Of a stretch of DNA of 64,000 nt, positions 50,701 to 61,205 are shown one piece after another. The translations under genes and the position numbers were made by a program. The DNA comes from Odiellus spinosus (lineage: Eukaryota; Arthropoda; Arachnida; Opiliones; Phalangiidae). The notes below the pieces were generated by a model. It searched no databases. It had not been told where the DNA came from and was given only the letters and a program-made list of their open reading frames with translations. The DNA is taken from positions 7,842,601 through 7,906,600 of the forward strand of contig OY987237.1 of the NCBI GenBank assembly GCA_963920705.1. Direction: 5' to 3'. The number at the start of each line of letters is the position of its first letter. The first letter of the stretch is position 1.

Positions 50701-53700
50701 ATGTCGAATTGAAAAACTAAGGCCTAAAAATAAAACGTTTCTATATTTCTTCCTTTCATATATGATCTCATTGAATTGAAACATAAAGGGGCAATCAACT
50801 TATAAGGAACCAATGATGTATAAAAACTTTTTTTTATCTTAAAATTAATTTTTCACCTCGGAGATATTCCGCTAATTGACAAAAAAAAAAAAAATTAAAT
50901 TAAAAATAAGATAACTAAACTTTTTTGTACAAAGTCGGCGATTTCTAAAGCATTCATGCGTTTTTCGTTTGTGTGACCCGTTTTTTATAGATTTTTAAGA
51001 AAGTACCATCGCAGCGGGATAGTCATAGAAAATTTATATACCCAGCAGTCGTCCATCTTCGAAATTTTAAATTAGGACACAAGATATAGTTCATATCAGT
51101 AAGACAAGTAAGCTGCGCCTTAAAATGGAGATACTCTTATCTCTAAGAGATAGTAATTCAAAGTTAGAGATGGAAGTTGTAGTTATTGAATCTTTTTAGT
51201 GGTACAACTTTTTACGTCTGGTCCATTTCTTTATTCTTTCGTATAGACTTTTTGCCGCGCCTTATGAAGGGAGCTGCCATTTTTTCCGTTCCCCTTAGTT
51301 TCGACCCCCCAATCCGCCATTTTGGTCACCCAGAAACGAGGTGGTAGTGGCTCTGCCTACTCGTTTCTGGGTTACCAAAATGGCGGATTGGGGGGGCGAA
51401 CTAAGGGGAACGGGCAAAATGGCCGCCCCCTTCATAAGGCGCAGCAAAAAGTCTATACAATATATCACTTTTAGGAATGTATTTAATTTTGACAGTATTC
51501 ATTCCGATTTATTTATGTACCCGGAATTATTTTTATCTCAATCTCAAGTATTATCTTTTGTGGCTTGAATTATATTAAAAATTAAACCTGAACTTGGCAA
51601 CACGCTCAAAATTAGGCCCCATTTATTATTAATTAGTTTAATAATATAGATTTGGGGTTAAATTGAACTCCAAATGGAAATTGAGTAGAATTTTCGGAAA
51701 GATCGTTAAAAAACGATTCCAAAAAATATATATATACATACGTCATAGAAAAAATTATCCCGACAGTTTTTTTATAATTGTTATTTTCGACATTTTTAAA
51801 ATAAAATTTCCCGCAATACTACGTCACCACTATAGTTACTTGGCTATTTGTAGAGCTTACAGTTGATTCTCGCGCGTTCTGGCACGTGATATGGTCGCTT
51901 TGGCGCGGTCATTTTAGTAAAAGTACTTATAAAATAATAATAATCATTTTATCCATTTGACGCTTCTATTTAAATGTGCCAATACACTAAAGGTGCTATA
52001 TCTTGTATTCTATAGACCGTAGCCTTCCAGATATTTCTCGTACCCCCGACGTATCCTCATTGACTCCAACTAGTTTAATAAACCGCTTTAATACAAATAA
52101 TGAAAATAAAAATGGGCTTGAAATATACGAGTTAATTATAAATTCAAGTTTTTTATCATTCCTCATTCATGTTATTAGTACGCAGCGCCGATTAGAACTG
52201 GTTTATATTTTTAAATAATACCTTCTCTGCAATCTCTCTCAGACCCAAATAAACGCCCAGTTTTGACCAAAAAAAAAAAATTAAATTAAATATAAAAATA
52301 TATAGCTAAGTCGAAAAAAGCTGTCTTTTTTTCCATAGGGTAATATATAAGTATATTTCACCTTCAATTGGTGTATAAGCTACCTTAATCTCTAAATAAA
52401 CAAATTATAGACATATTGGATAGCCTTATAGTTCTGTGTGAAGTCTTGCCAATTAAAAATACTAATTAGGTACGAACCATATGTTACGAGATAAAAATTC
52501 GAATTTTTGCAAAATATGATTCTATCTATAATAGGTTATAATATTTTATAACCTATGTTATCCCAAAATTTAAAAGCACAGGCTTAATGGAATTTAATAA
52601 AGTTCATAGATCACTACTCTTGGCTACAAGATTAATCTCATTTCCAACAAAATAAACCAATCCCAATCCTCAAACAAAAAATATCTCCAGAGCATTTTTC
52701 CCATAAAGTATTTATAAATTTTCGATAAAATGGCAGAAAAACTTTATGTCAAATAATCTATGGTAAAAAAATAAGTTAATTACTTAAAAAGGAGCCGACC
52801 TGTCCAGGGTTACAAGTATATAATATACTGGAATTGATAGGGAACCATATATTGTCAAGATCAAATCTTTCTACAATCTTAATTAACAGGGCTACAAAAT
52901 AAATTTATCTAAAATAAAATACGAGTCTTGATGGCCATGTATGTATAAAAAGTAAATAAAAGTTCATAAGGTAACTGCAAATACAATAAAACTACCAGCA
53001 TGACACTTAGTTTAATCGCGGGGTTAAGGAAATAAAGGAAAATAAACCCAATTGCCAGGATATAACATAGACTAATGATATTCATTTAAGATTTAACTAT
53101 TTCAGCGACTTTTAGATGGGCCAATTCATTCGCCATGTACCGCGGGAAAATTTTTCTAAAATAGCAGAATCATATATCCTCTATTTCTGAGGTCGTCAAA
53201 CCTCCAAACAGTCGATCGAGAAGGGTATAGAATTTTACGCATAAATTAAAATGTTTAGGAATATTAACATTATTGTTTTTGATATTGTAGTGCAAGGCGG
53301 TGATTCTTTCTAAGTTCCTCCTAAGTTCATATAAGCTGCGTTCATATTAGGCCTTGGAATCGATTTAAACCGTTTCAAAACGTTTCGCTTTAGTCGTGTG
53401 AACAGGAAACTGCTTCGGGAACCAGTTTCACCAACCGATAGATGAAGCTACAATAAATCGATTTATAAAGATATTGCGTGAACACACGACGCTTAAAACG
53501 ATTCCTGGCGATTTGAATATCGGTTTGATTTTACCGTTTCAAACTACCTACTAGTGTGACCGTAGCTAAACACGCTTGTAGAGGTTATTTTATTTACCCT
53601 GTTATTTTTGATATTTAAATTCGAAGAGCATTTAACGGCGTTTTTTTTGACCTAATTTCAATTTTTAGGGGAAATTTCGACTCATTTTGTCTGGGAGTTG

Positions 53701-55198
53701 GCCCGATTTTGAACATGTTAAGGAGATAAGTTTGACATTTTTACGATTCAAGACTCCATATATAGAAACGCATTAAGATATCACAAATTGTATTTAAATC
53801 AATTTATGATATCCACTTTAAGAGCGAGACAGGAGGAAAATAAACGTTCTTGATATATATCTTATCTACTACAGCGCTGCTAAACTAGACAAGGAAAAGC
53901 AACTACTCCAAAAACAATTATAGACTATAATAAAACAGTTCTTAAGGGCTTCAATTTTGTTTCCTAAAAGCTTAGGATTTTTGGAAAGTTTTGAAACGAA
54001 GATCAGAGTTGCTGATGCCTAGGGGTCAGACACTCTTGAATTCGCTCTACACCTGAGTTCACCGAGTTCAGCTTTGACAATGCATTGAGTTTGAACTCTA
54101 TGAACTCTGAGTTTAGCTTTGATAGTACAAAGAGTTTTAAAATTTTGTACACCTGAGTTCGCGAGTGTCTGCCCCTTCGACTGTTGCTTATTTTATAAAC
54201 TAAACAAAAACTAATATTTGAGACGTCTTGTAAGCGTCCTAGTAATATATTAAATAGAATTTCAAGTTTCTTAACAAATATCGAAGCTAACAATTAAGCT
54301 CATGCTGAGAATATAATTTGAAAAATAAAAACCAAAAAATAATTCTTCTATAAAACGTTTTGTTTCAATCGAACTAAAAATCCAACCCCATCTCCCACTT
54401 TCACTAAATTTTAATGCTTTAATAAACGAGTTAAATTTTAAATTATAGTGTCAATTTTCCTTACGACCACAAATTCAACAGACGAATAAGTTTCTTCAAA
54501 AGAGAAATGACTTATAACGTAACGAATCGAAACAATTCGTAATTTTTATCGAATGAGAACACAAAAAGAGAAGTAAAGAATATATCTTATAAAATGTTCA
54601 CTGGAGTGTTAAATCTTATCACGAAATCATGGAGAAAGTGGACTAATAAAAAAAGAAAATTAAAGAATACAAAATCGTGATAGGGGAACCTTTAAACTTT
54701 TTTTGCAGAATAAAATCGTAAAAAAAAAATCTAGGCTATTACTTTTCAAATATCAGCTAAATAATATTCAAACTTACTTTAGGCCTTTTCCATACAAATT
54801 GGAACGGAGGTGTTTGATGGTAAAACACTGATATTTGTTCCGCAACGAATTCCGAATCTGTAATTAAAATAAATAGAAAAATATAATTAATTCAATTTAA
54901 ATGGATGATGGCTTTGATTAAAAAACAATCCCAGACTAATAATTAATTTCCTTAACTATAATTAACATAATTTGATATCTACCAGGCTTAACAATATCAT
55001 TTGAAAAGATTGATTTAATTTTGAACTTTGATCCTAAATTGTCCTTATTTTAAAGCTCTCTATTATTTGAAAATGAACTTTTAATAATTACCAACTAAAA
55101 TTATATTTAAAAATCACAAATTTAAAAATTCAAAACCTACCTTCGAAGAGTTCACGGCGTTTCAAACAACCTCGTTTTAGAGTTTCAAAATCGGACAT
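40767..55198 (-). CDS. CalpC: Calpain C-like inactive calpain, 20 coding exons
   Basis: Exons in transcript order: 55198-55141, 54857-54778, 48466-48397, 44282-44134, 43942-43836, 43776-43596, 43520-43357, 43284-43207, 42745-42573, 42500-42292, 42183-42065, 42008-41963, 41885-41820, 41749-41692, 41540-41482, 41423-41355, 41281-41203, 41136-41020, 40934-40876, 40793-40767. All introns are GT-AG, phases agree, and the model gives 655 residues and TAA. Domains: calpain protease core (about 20-310; [41 protein letters not shown]), C2-like domain III (about 330-465; [13 protein letters not shown]) and penta-EF-hand domain (about 500-655, ending MNLGDWL). Arg72 replaces the catalytic Cys (GDRW), Ile231 the catalytic His, and Asn256 remains in RNPLG, so no protease activity is expected. 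Drosophila CalpC is similarly inactive. An upstream non-coding exon is implied by a 3' splice site at 55207-55208. Confidence 0.93.
42835..43125. repeat. 29-bp minisatellite, about 10 copies, calpain intron 8
   Basis: Units of CGACAAGTCACCAAGCTAC followed by AGCGCATTAC, repeating every 29 bases with a second unit type (ATCAACTGCGAACTAT) in the later copies. They lie wholly inside the 461-base intron between exons 8 and 9. There are no unique spacers, so this is a plain tandem array. Confidence 0.95.
43357..43520 (-). other. CalpC: Calpain exon 7: catalytic His lost, Asn kept
   Basis: Encodes [16 protein letters not shown], aligned with the G-H-A-Y block of active calpains, so the His position is Ile231. 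Further on, RLRNPLG keeps the Asn (256), but the usual Trp of RNPWG is Leu258. It ends GSWGRE/ESEEW across the donor GTAACT. Confidence 0.92.
43521..43595 (-). other. Calpain intron 6: 75 bases, in frame, no stop
   Basis: Begins GTGCTTAGCG and ends TATTATACAG. It is divisible by three and open in the calpain frame, so retention would add 25 residues including [11 protein letters not shown]. Calpain family spacing between the preceding strand and the (lost) His block fits the spliced form, so splicing is the default call. Confidence 0.75.
44134..44282 (-). other. CalpC: Calpain exon 4: catalytic Cys replaced by Arg
   Basis: The codon pair split by intron 3 makes Gly70; the next codons are GAT CGT TGG (Asp71 Arg72 Trp73). 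In active calpains this block is GDCW with the nucleophilic Cys. Downstream residues RVVPADQSF and [15 protein letters not shown] keep the calpain pattern, so the alignment is secure. Two other Cys (77 and 80) lie close by but not at the catalytic position. Confidence 0.93.
45565..45613 (-). repeat. tRNA-like SINE fragment (A box)
   Basis: Minus strand reads GGCCTTGGTAGCTCAGTTGG then TTAGAGTGTGGGACAG. TAGCTCAGTTGG is a perfect RNA polymerase III A box and D-arm. The expected B box and 3' acceptor strand are not recognisable, so this is a tRNA-derived SINE head or tRNA fragment rather than a tRNA gene. It lies inside the 3.6-kb element. Confidence 0.45.
46255..46683. repeat. 21-bp AT-rich array, about 20 copies
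   Basis: Units of AATTAATAATTCGTATTAAA(T), nearly identical, with two adjacent copies reading TTTG in place of TTCG (about 46434-46460). Inside the 3.6-kb element. Confidence 0.95.
46684..46935. repeat. Second 21-bp AT-rich array, about 12 copies
   Basis: Follows the first array without a gap; units contain TTCATAATTAGTAATATTTAA, here given from 20 of its 21 positions: TCATAATTAGTAATATTTAA. The last units drift into TTATTAGTATTTAATGACTC-like copies to about 47045. Same period as the preceding array but a different unit. Confidence 0.93.
47524..47930. repeat. Five ~87-bp subterminal repeats
   Basis: The anchor ACCTTATATGGTGCCAATTA (or CCATATATGG variants) recurs at about 47531, 47617, 47704, 47791 and 47878. 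Each unit also carries GGTATT and TTTTGAAGTCTG words. They lie just inside the right end of the 3.6-kb element. Confidence 0.88.
49955..50062. repeat. Relative of the CAGACACTC inverted-repeat family
   Basis: GAATTCGCTGTACAACTGAG, then TTCAATGTTTGACA and AAATTGAGTTCAA, ending GTTTTGTACACACTCGTGAA. The same words in the same order make up 54022-54175. A diverged or truncated copy. Confidence 0.5.
50404..50684. mobile_element. Foldback element with 34-bp perfect TIRs and 7-bp TSD
   Basis: The first 34 bases (starting CAAGAAGGATCAGATAAGG) are perfectly inverted at the end (CCTTATCTGATCCTTCTTG). Inner arms also pair, for example GTTGTCACGTGG near 50514 with CCACGTGACAAC near 50561. ATATTGA directly precedes (50397-50403) and follows (50685-50691). 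It is GC-richer than the intron around it and has no ORF. The superfamily is not assigned; target duplications of 7-10 bp occur in several DNA-transposon groups. Confidence 0.9.
51241..51458. mobile_element. Hairpin element with CCGCCATTTTGG arms
   Basis: The left arm starts GTATAGACTTTTTGCCGCGC; the right arm ends GCGCAGCAAAAAGTCTATAC. The arms pair almost throughout to a loop near 51345-51355 (ACCCAGAAACGAG / CTCGTTTCTGGGT). If TA is the target duplication, the element runs from TAGAC to GTCTA. The arms carry GCCATTTTGG and the opposed CCAAAATGGC, plus C and G runs. No credible ORF. Confidence 0.85.
53334..53567. repeat. TCACACTAG-family inverted-repeat element (234 bp)
   Basis: Ends AGCTGCGTTCATATTAG and CTAGTGTGACCGTAGCT are imperfect inverted repeats (13 of 17 match). 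The interior has AATCGATTTATAAAGATAT and GAACCAGTTTC words shared with 60820-61205. Non-coding, MITE-like. It lies in calpain intron 2. Confidence 0.7.
54022..54175. repeat. Small element with GGGGTCAGACACTC / GAGTGTCTGCCCC ends
   Basis: 154 bases with inverted ends and inner words TACACCTGAGTTC present near both ends. A relative lies at 49955-50062. Non-coding. Confidence 0.6.
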
Positions 55199-55206
55199 AA
55201 TTGAAC

Positions 55207-55655
55207 CTGTGAATGAAAGAAAAAAGAAAAAGAATATAGCTATCGATAAGGGGCGTTTTACCAATTACTGTTTCTGAAAACCCACGTGCTTTGAAAGCTC
55301 TTCAAATAACCCGTCCACCCCTTCTTCTGTGTAGGAAATCTTATATGGTATGTTGCAAAATGTAGGTGGGATACAAAAATAATTTTTATGGGTATGTTTT
55401 TAAGTTTTAAAGAATTTGCAGAAATAAGTTTACCCGGCTCTAAATAATTCAACTTAAAATGTCTTTATCTTTCCAGCTCAATTCTATATCAATTAAGCTA
55501 AAGTTTAATTCTTTATCAGTTCAAATTAATATTATGAAAAATTATTTATCAGGTCAGATTAATGTATTGTGATTAATTCTTTAGATATTACGATCATTTC
55601 TTCATCAGTTCAGCCTGGGATATATTATTGATTAATTTATCTTAATATATTGTGA
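55207..55655. other. Upstream of calpain start; 5' UTR intron inferred
   Basis: The minus strand has a long pyrimidine tract and TTTCATTCACAG ending at 55207, eight bases before the calpain ATG, so an upstream non-coding exon is expected at higher coordinates. Its location was not found. Otherwise nothing recognised. Confidence 0.5.
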
Positions 55656-56060
55656 TAAATTTATCAATTCAGCTGAAGACATTGAATTAAATTTATCAAT
55701 TCAGCTGAAGACATTGAATTAAATTTATCAATTCAGCTGAAGACGTTGAATTAAATTTATCAATTCAGCCGAAAACACTGAATTAAAATTGTCAATTCAG
55801 CTGAAGACATTAATCAATTTATAAATTCAGCTTAAGATAGTGATCAATTTATAATTCCAGCTAATATATTGTAATAAATTTATGATTCCAGCTAATATAT
55901 TGTAATAAAATTATGATTCCAGCTAATATGTTGTAATAAAATTAAGATTCCAGCTAATATGTTGTAATAAAATTAAGATTCCAGCTAATATATTGTAATA
56001 AAATTAAGATTCCAGCTAATATATTATAATAAAATTATGATTCCAGCTAATATTTTGTAT
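55655..56060. repeat. 31/32-bp degenerate minisatellite with CAGCT core
   Basis: Early units are 32 bp (TTCAGCTGAAGACATTGAAT, at 55668 and 55700), later ones 31 bp (CCAGCTAATATATTGTAATA, at 55920 and 55951). About 12 units in all. Confidence 0.88.
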
Positions 56061-56954
56061 CAATTCAGCTTTAAATATTCCAACAATCTTTTACAATCAA
56101 ATTCCTCGCGTCTTTTCAATTTAACCGAACTAAGCCAACTACCTCCATTGAAAGCTTTTGAATTCTCTACCCACTCAAAAAGCCTCATTAAAATGAGTGG
56201 AAAAATTATACCGCTATTTTTAAAGATCTTCTTCCGCTCTGGCCAACGCTTTTACGCTAAAGGTGAATAGTAAAACTTCCGATTTCTAGTCTCTAAACCT
56301 GTTTAAAGCGGTCAATATCGGTAATTTATTACGAAGACGTATTTTATTATATGCCTAAGCTCGAGAGACAGTAACAAGGTGATTTCTTCTTCAAGTTCAC
56401 GGTCAAACTGGTTTTTCTATTCGATCAAAAAAATACCTGTTGCGAGAAGAAGATTCAAGAGCCGCAATTTATTTTTAGTACTTTGAATAGTTAAAATTTT
56501 CTAACTCTTATCCAGACTTCTAGTCTTAAGTACTTGAAGTTCTACTAGAAATTGACGATATTTTTCCCCCCAAAAATTAAAAATTTAAGAAGCGTGGGCC
56601 CTGGAGGTATAATTGAATACGCCTTTTGATAAGTAATAAGTAAAGTAAGTATAATGACCCTATGATCATTCCAAAACGTTTAAAAACCCGCCAATTTCTA
56701 ACGATTAAAGGGACTTTAACTCCCAAAGGCGATAATCAAGTATGACCCCATATCAAATCACTAACTAGTGCCAAAAATAGACCAAATGTTTATTCAAAAA
56801 CGGAGAAAAAATAGACGAATTAAATATATCAACATTTGGCAAGATTTGATTGGGTTGGTTTATTATTATTTTATAGTATTAATTAATTAATAAGAAAATT
56901 TAAAAGTATATTTTACAGTTAAAATATATCAGTTAAAAGAGCCTAATTAATAAT
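56061..56954. other. Non-coding, nothing recognised
   Basis: A 77-codon plus frame overlaps the end of the repeat array and has no recognisable domain. The rest is AT-rich. Confidence 0.35.
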
Positions 56955-57565
56955 TTTTAAGGATTAATATTCATATTTTAGAGGATTCATAATTATATTT
57001 CAGAGGATTCTTAATTATATTTATATTATTTTAGAGGATTAATAATTATATTTTAGAGGATTAATGATTATATTTTACAGGATTAATAATCATATTTTAG
57101 AGGATTAATAATTATATTTTAGAGGATTAATGATTATATTTTACAGGATTAATAATTATATTTTAGACGATTAATGATTATATTTTAGAGGATTAATAAT
57201 TATATTTTAGAGGATTAATAATTATATTTTAGAGGATTAATAATTATATTTTAGAGGATTTATAATTATATTTTACAGGATTAATAATTATATTTTACAG
57301 GATTAAGAATTATATTTTAGAGGATTAACAATTATATTTTAGAGGATTAACAATTATATTTTAGAGGATTAACAATTATATTTTAGAGGATTAACAATTA
57401 TATTTTAGAGGATTAACAATTATATTTTAGAGGATTAACAATTATATTTTAGAGGATTAATAATTATATTTTAGAGGATTAATGATTATATTTTACAGGA
57501 TTAATAATCATATTTTAGAGGATTAATGATTATATTTTAGAGGATTAATAATTATATTTTAGAGT
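56955..57565. repeat. 22-bp AT-rich array, about 27 copies
   Basis: Units of TTTTAGAGGATTAATAATTA plus TA. Sub-variants with GATTAACAA (57320-57440), TTTTACAGG and GATTAATGA occur in blocks, indicating local duplication of variant units. Confidence 0.95.
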
Positions 57566-60500
57566 ATATCTTACTTGCTTTTAATAATAATTTGCTTCAT
57601 ATTACTCTCAAAAACTAAAATAAACTATATTATCAAGAAATGACACGAAGAAATTTAATATTTGCATCTGAACTTTAAAACGCAACGCAGCGAAGAATTT
57701 TTAAAACGCCCAATTCAAAAGAAAGACGTAACTTACATATTACGCGTGTGTTTTCTGAATAAAGCTTAAGTACGACAGTTAATATCAGGTAATAACAACG
57801 CGTTTATAATCAATATTACAAAGTTGCCGCGTCACGAAACATATACAAAAACATTTCTCAGGAAAAAAAATCAAAAAGAATATTGTATACAAGATTATAA
57901 AGAATTAATAATAAAATAGATAAATCATCCTTTTTCCTGAACTCAGTGAAATTATTTCTCTTCTAAGATAAGTATATTAGACCTACATCAAAAGAACGCC
58001 TCAATAATTTTACAAAAAATTACAAGTGCGTTACTCTCTTTTGTAATATTATTGTTAAGCCGTATTTACCACAAGCCTATTAAATTAAAAATCGAAAACA
58101 TCATGGTCGAATTAGTTTATAAGATAAGCTCAATAACCCGAAGTTTAAGATATAATGAAATCGTTCTTAGTAAATCAAAATTATTGAAATCGTTTAAGTT
58201 ACCATTATAGAATATGAACACAATCTAAATCGTTCTTCTTGTTTTAGAAATTAAATTATAATTTAATAAAATATGCTATTTTTGTGTAATATTTCACTAT
58301 TTTACCCATTTAAATATTTTATAAGTTCATAATTATATATTTTATTATTTTATTCACTTTATTATTATATCATCTAATTTTAATACATTACCTTTTAATT
58401 TATATATATATTTTCATACGTATTTTTAATTCATTAATTACATTTCACTATTTTAATATGTTATTTTTACTATTTTATTATGCTATTTTTACTATTTTAT
58501 TATGCTATTTTTACTATTTTAATATAATATTTTTAAAATTTTATAATATTTATCAGTTTTACTATTTTATTATATTTATTACGAATGAATGAATTTATTT
58601 ATATTTTTATTAATTTTACGTATTTAATATATTTATTATGAACTAATGAATGAATGAATCCATTCATTCAATTCAATTCAATTTTCAATTCAAATTTAGT
58701 TTAGTAAAATATATTTATAATTTTTACTAATTTAATATATTTATAATTTTTACTAATTTAATATATTTAAAACTTTTAGTAATTTAATATATTCATTATA
58801 TAGTTTTATTAATTTTAGTAAAGAATTTTGGTCTAAATTACCTATTATTTCATTACCTATATCAATATTAATTTATTAGAGTAAGTTAATGTCATGTTAT
58901 TTAAACATCTGGTTAATATTAAGCATAAAAATATAAAACCGAGTTAAGCCTAATCAGAAACTTGATCAACTCACCTAAATTTAGTCCATCATTGATTCAC
59001 GGAAATACTCGCTATACAGATATTTCAATGAAGAATCACACTTAAGCCTTGGTATTTCAAATCGGAAAAGGCGCGAAATTCTTCTACCCCTTACCAACGC
59101 ATCGCTTTCTACTATAATACGAGCTAAGCCTAATTTATCCAAAATATTTGAACTTGATCGAATAAAAACTTAGTTTAAATCGAGTTTGCGAAAGCAAAAA
59201 CACGCGAACCGTCCTTTTCAGAGGTTCTTCGACTAAATGAATGCGAATTTTCTTTCGCGTGGCTTCAGCGAGTACAAGGGCCTCGGGGGATGGTATCGAC
59301 GCTCCTCTACCAGGTTTATGACGACACGTACCACGTGATTACGTATCCTCAAAAGTATCTTAGTTATACGATATACCCATAATGTTGTTACCCACATTCC
59401 CACTGTTACGCGGTTAAGACTAAATTGCTAAATTAAAACGGGTATATAGACTTCAATCTTTAAGGAAAACTTTGTTTAGTTTTAAAGAGAAGGTTATGTA
59501 TATAAAGACGAAATAAAGTAATAGTAACACTATCTCGACATTTTTCGAATTCAGTATTTTCGGCTAGAAATATTAATTAATCACAGTTGCCTGACAAAAA
59601 AATAGGTTTCCTTGACTTTTCCCTGACTTTTTGGGCCCGTTTTAAATTTTCCCTGACTTTTTGGGCCCGTTTTTAATTTTCCCTGACTTTTCCAGGTTGT
59701 GTACGAACCCTGGATTATCTGGCTTTGACGTCACGACCGTGTCAATCAATAGTGAAGGGTCAGTGATTTCAAATCAAGAATTGGATATTGAATTGGATAT
59801 CTTATTTAGTCATCGGGGTTATCTTTAATGAAGGAAAAGCATAAAGAAAATGTATTTTCTGATATTTAGTGGGTGACATTGATATGACGTCATAAAATGG
59901 ATAAAACTAGCAAATAATAAAGTCGATTTTCGTGGGATTATGTATTTACTTGACCCTCGAAGTGTAAGCTACACTTTAAAATTAAAAATAACGTTAAAAC
60001 AAGGTGTGGGTGGCACTAGCCCATTATTATTGGAATATATTAAGGTTTTAATGAACTTTTTCCCAATTTATTTCTTTATATGATTGGTAATGGTGACTAA
60101 TAAAAAGTTGATAATGATTAGTTTAAGGATAATGAACTCAATTTATATTTAGTACGCAATTATGAAATTATAAAATATTGATTAGAAGTATATAATATGA
60201 AGATATTATATTTTGTCTCAGATATTAAAATTCCTGTTTTTCATTACCAAAGGAATTGAGTTCATGAAGAATTTGAAAATGAAACAACTTATTTAAAAAT
60301 TTATCCCAAAAAGAAAGTTGCTCTTTTCCAAATCTTGAGGATTAACCTCTTTGCGCACAAGTATTACGGAAGTGGTTAACAATAAACCTTTAGGTACTTT
60401 TGGTCACTCGCCAACTTGAAGTAATTTGCCTTTATGGTTGTTGAATGGGATCTACCCATTTTATTTTATTTATTATTTTTTTTTTTTTTAATCTTATTCG

Positions 60501-60649
60501 GTGAAATATTGGTCCTAAACGGAACTAAAACTTCCGCTTAACCGCGTTTACTTTACATTCTGAATATGATAAGGGAATTTCACAAAACGTTGCGTGATTG
60601 CAAACTTTCATCCAAGAGAGTTTAAATGTCAAGCAAACTAATTATAGGT
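57566..60649. other. Non-coding; possible regulatory patch near 59.2 kb
   Basis: Extremely AT-rich to about 58.9 kb with short repeats (TTTTACTATTTTATTATGC, about 58450-58520). A CpG-bearing, GC-richer patch at about 59200-59345 could be the calpain promoter or first exon, but nothing proves it. At 59616-59700 the phrase TTTTCCCTGACTTTT occurs three times at about 30-base spacing. Confidence 0.35.
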
Positions 60650-61205
60650 AAGTTCACACTAGCGTATTCCAATCGATTTTAATCGATAAAATCAAACCGA
60701 TATTTAAATCGCTTCGAATCGTTTCAAGCACCATCTGTTCACGTATCTTCATAAACCGATTTATTATAAATTAATCTGGAGGATGTTGAAGCCGAATCGG
60801 TTTGAAACTGATTCCCTAAAGCTACGGTCACACTAGCATTTAATAATCGATTTGAAACGGTAAAAATCAAAACGATGATCAAATCGTCAGGAATCGTTTT
60901 TAAGCGTCACATGTTCACTATTATCTTTATAAATCGATTTATTGTAGGCTGTTGAAATCGAATCGGTATGAAATTGGTTCCCGAAGCAGTTTCGAGATAT
61001 CTAATCAAATCGATTCGAGAAAAGACGGTATCCTGTTCAAATCGATTTTAAGGTCTAGTAAGAGCGAAGCTAAAGTAGTTTCGAGAAATCGATTAAAAGA
61101 AACACGTGTTTTTTTCTTGCAGATTCCCGTTCACACCACTGCAGCGAAACGTTTTGAAACGATTTGGTTCGATTCCAAGGACCAAGGCCTAGTATGAACG
61201 CAGCT
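60650..61205. repeat. TCACACTAG-family elements, one near-complete plus a partial copy
   Basis: A near-complete 386-bp copy spans 60820-61205, with ends AGCTACGGTCACACTAG and CTAGTATGAACGCAGCT that are imperfect inverted repeats of each other, as at 53334-53567. Directly before it, 60650-60819 repeats the first part (AGTTCACACTAGCG, AATCGATTTT, GAAGCCGAATCGGTTTGAAA). Short frames across it are incidental. Confidence 0.7.

Larger units (their letters stand above)
48467..54777 (-). other. Calpain intron 2 (6.3 kb)
   Basis: Bounded by the donor GTAAGTTT after exon 2 (WKRPK) and the acceptor TTTTAAAATAG before exon 3 (ELCPNP). It contains two hairpin elements and two small inverted-repeat copies, listed separately. 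Otherwise it is AT-rich with nothing recognised. Confidence 0.8.

Noticed and set aside
60952..61197. 81-codon plus frame
   Set aside because: It lies wholly within a MITE-like inverted-repeat copy and has no conserved content.
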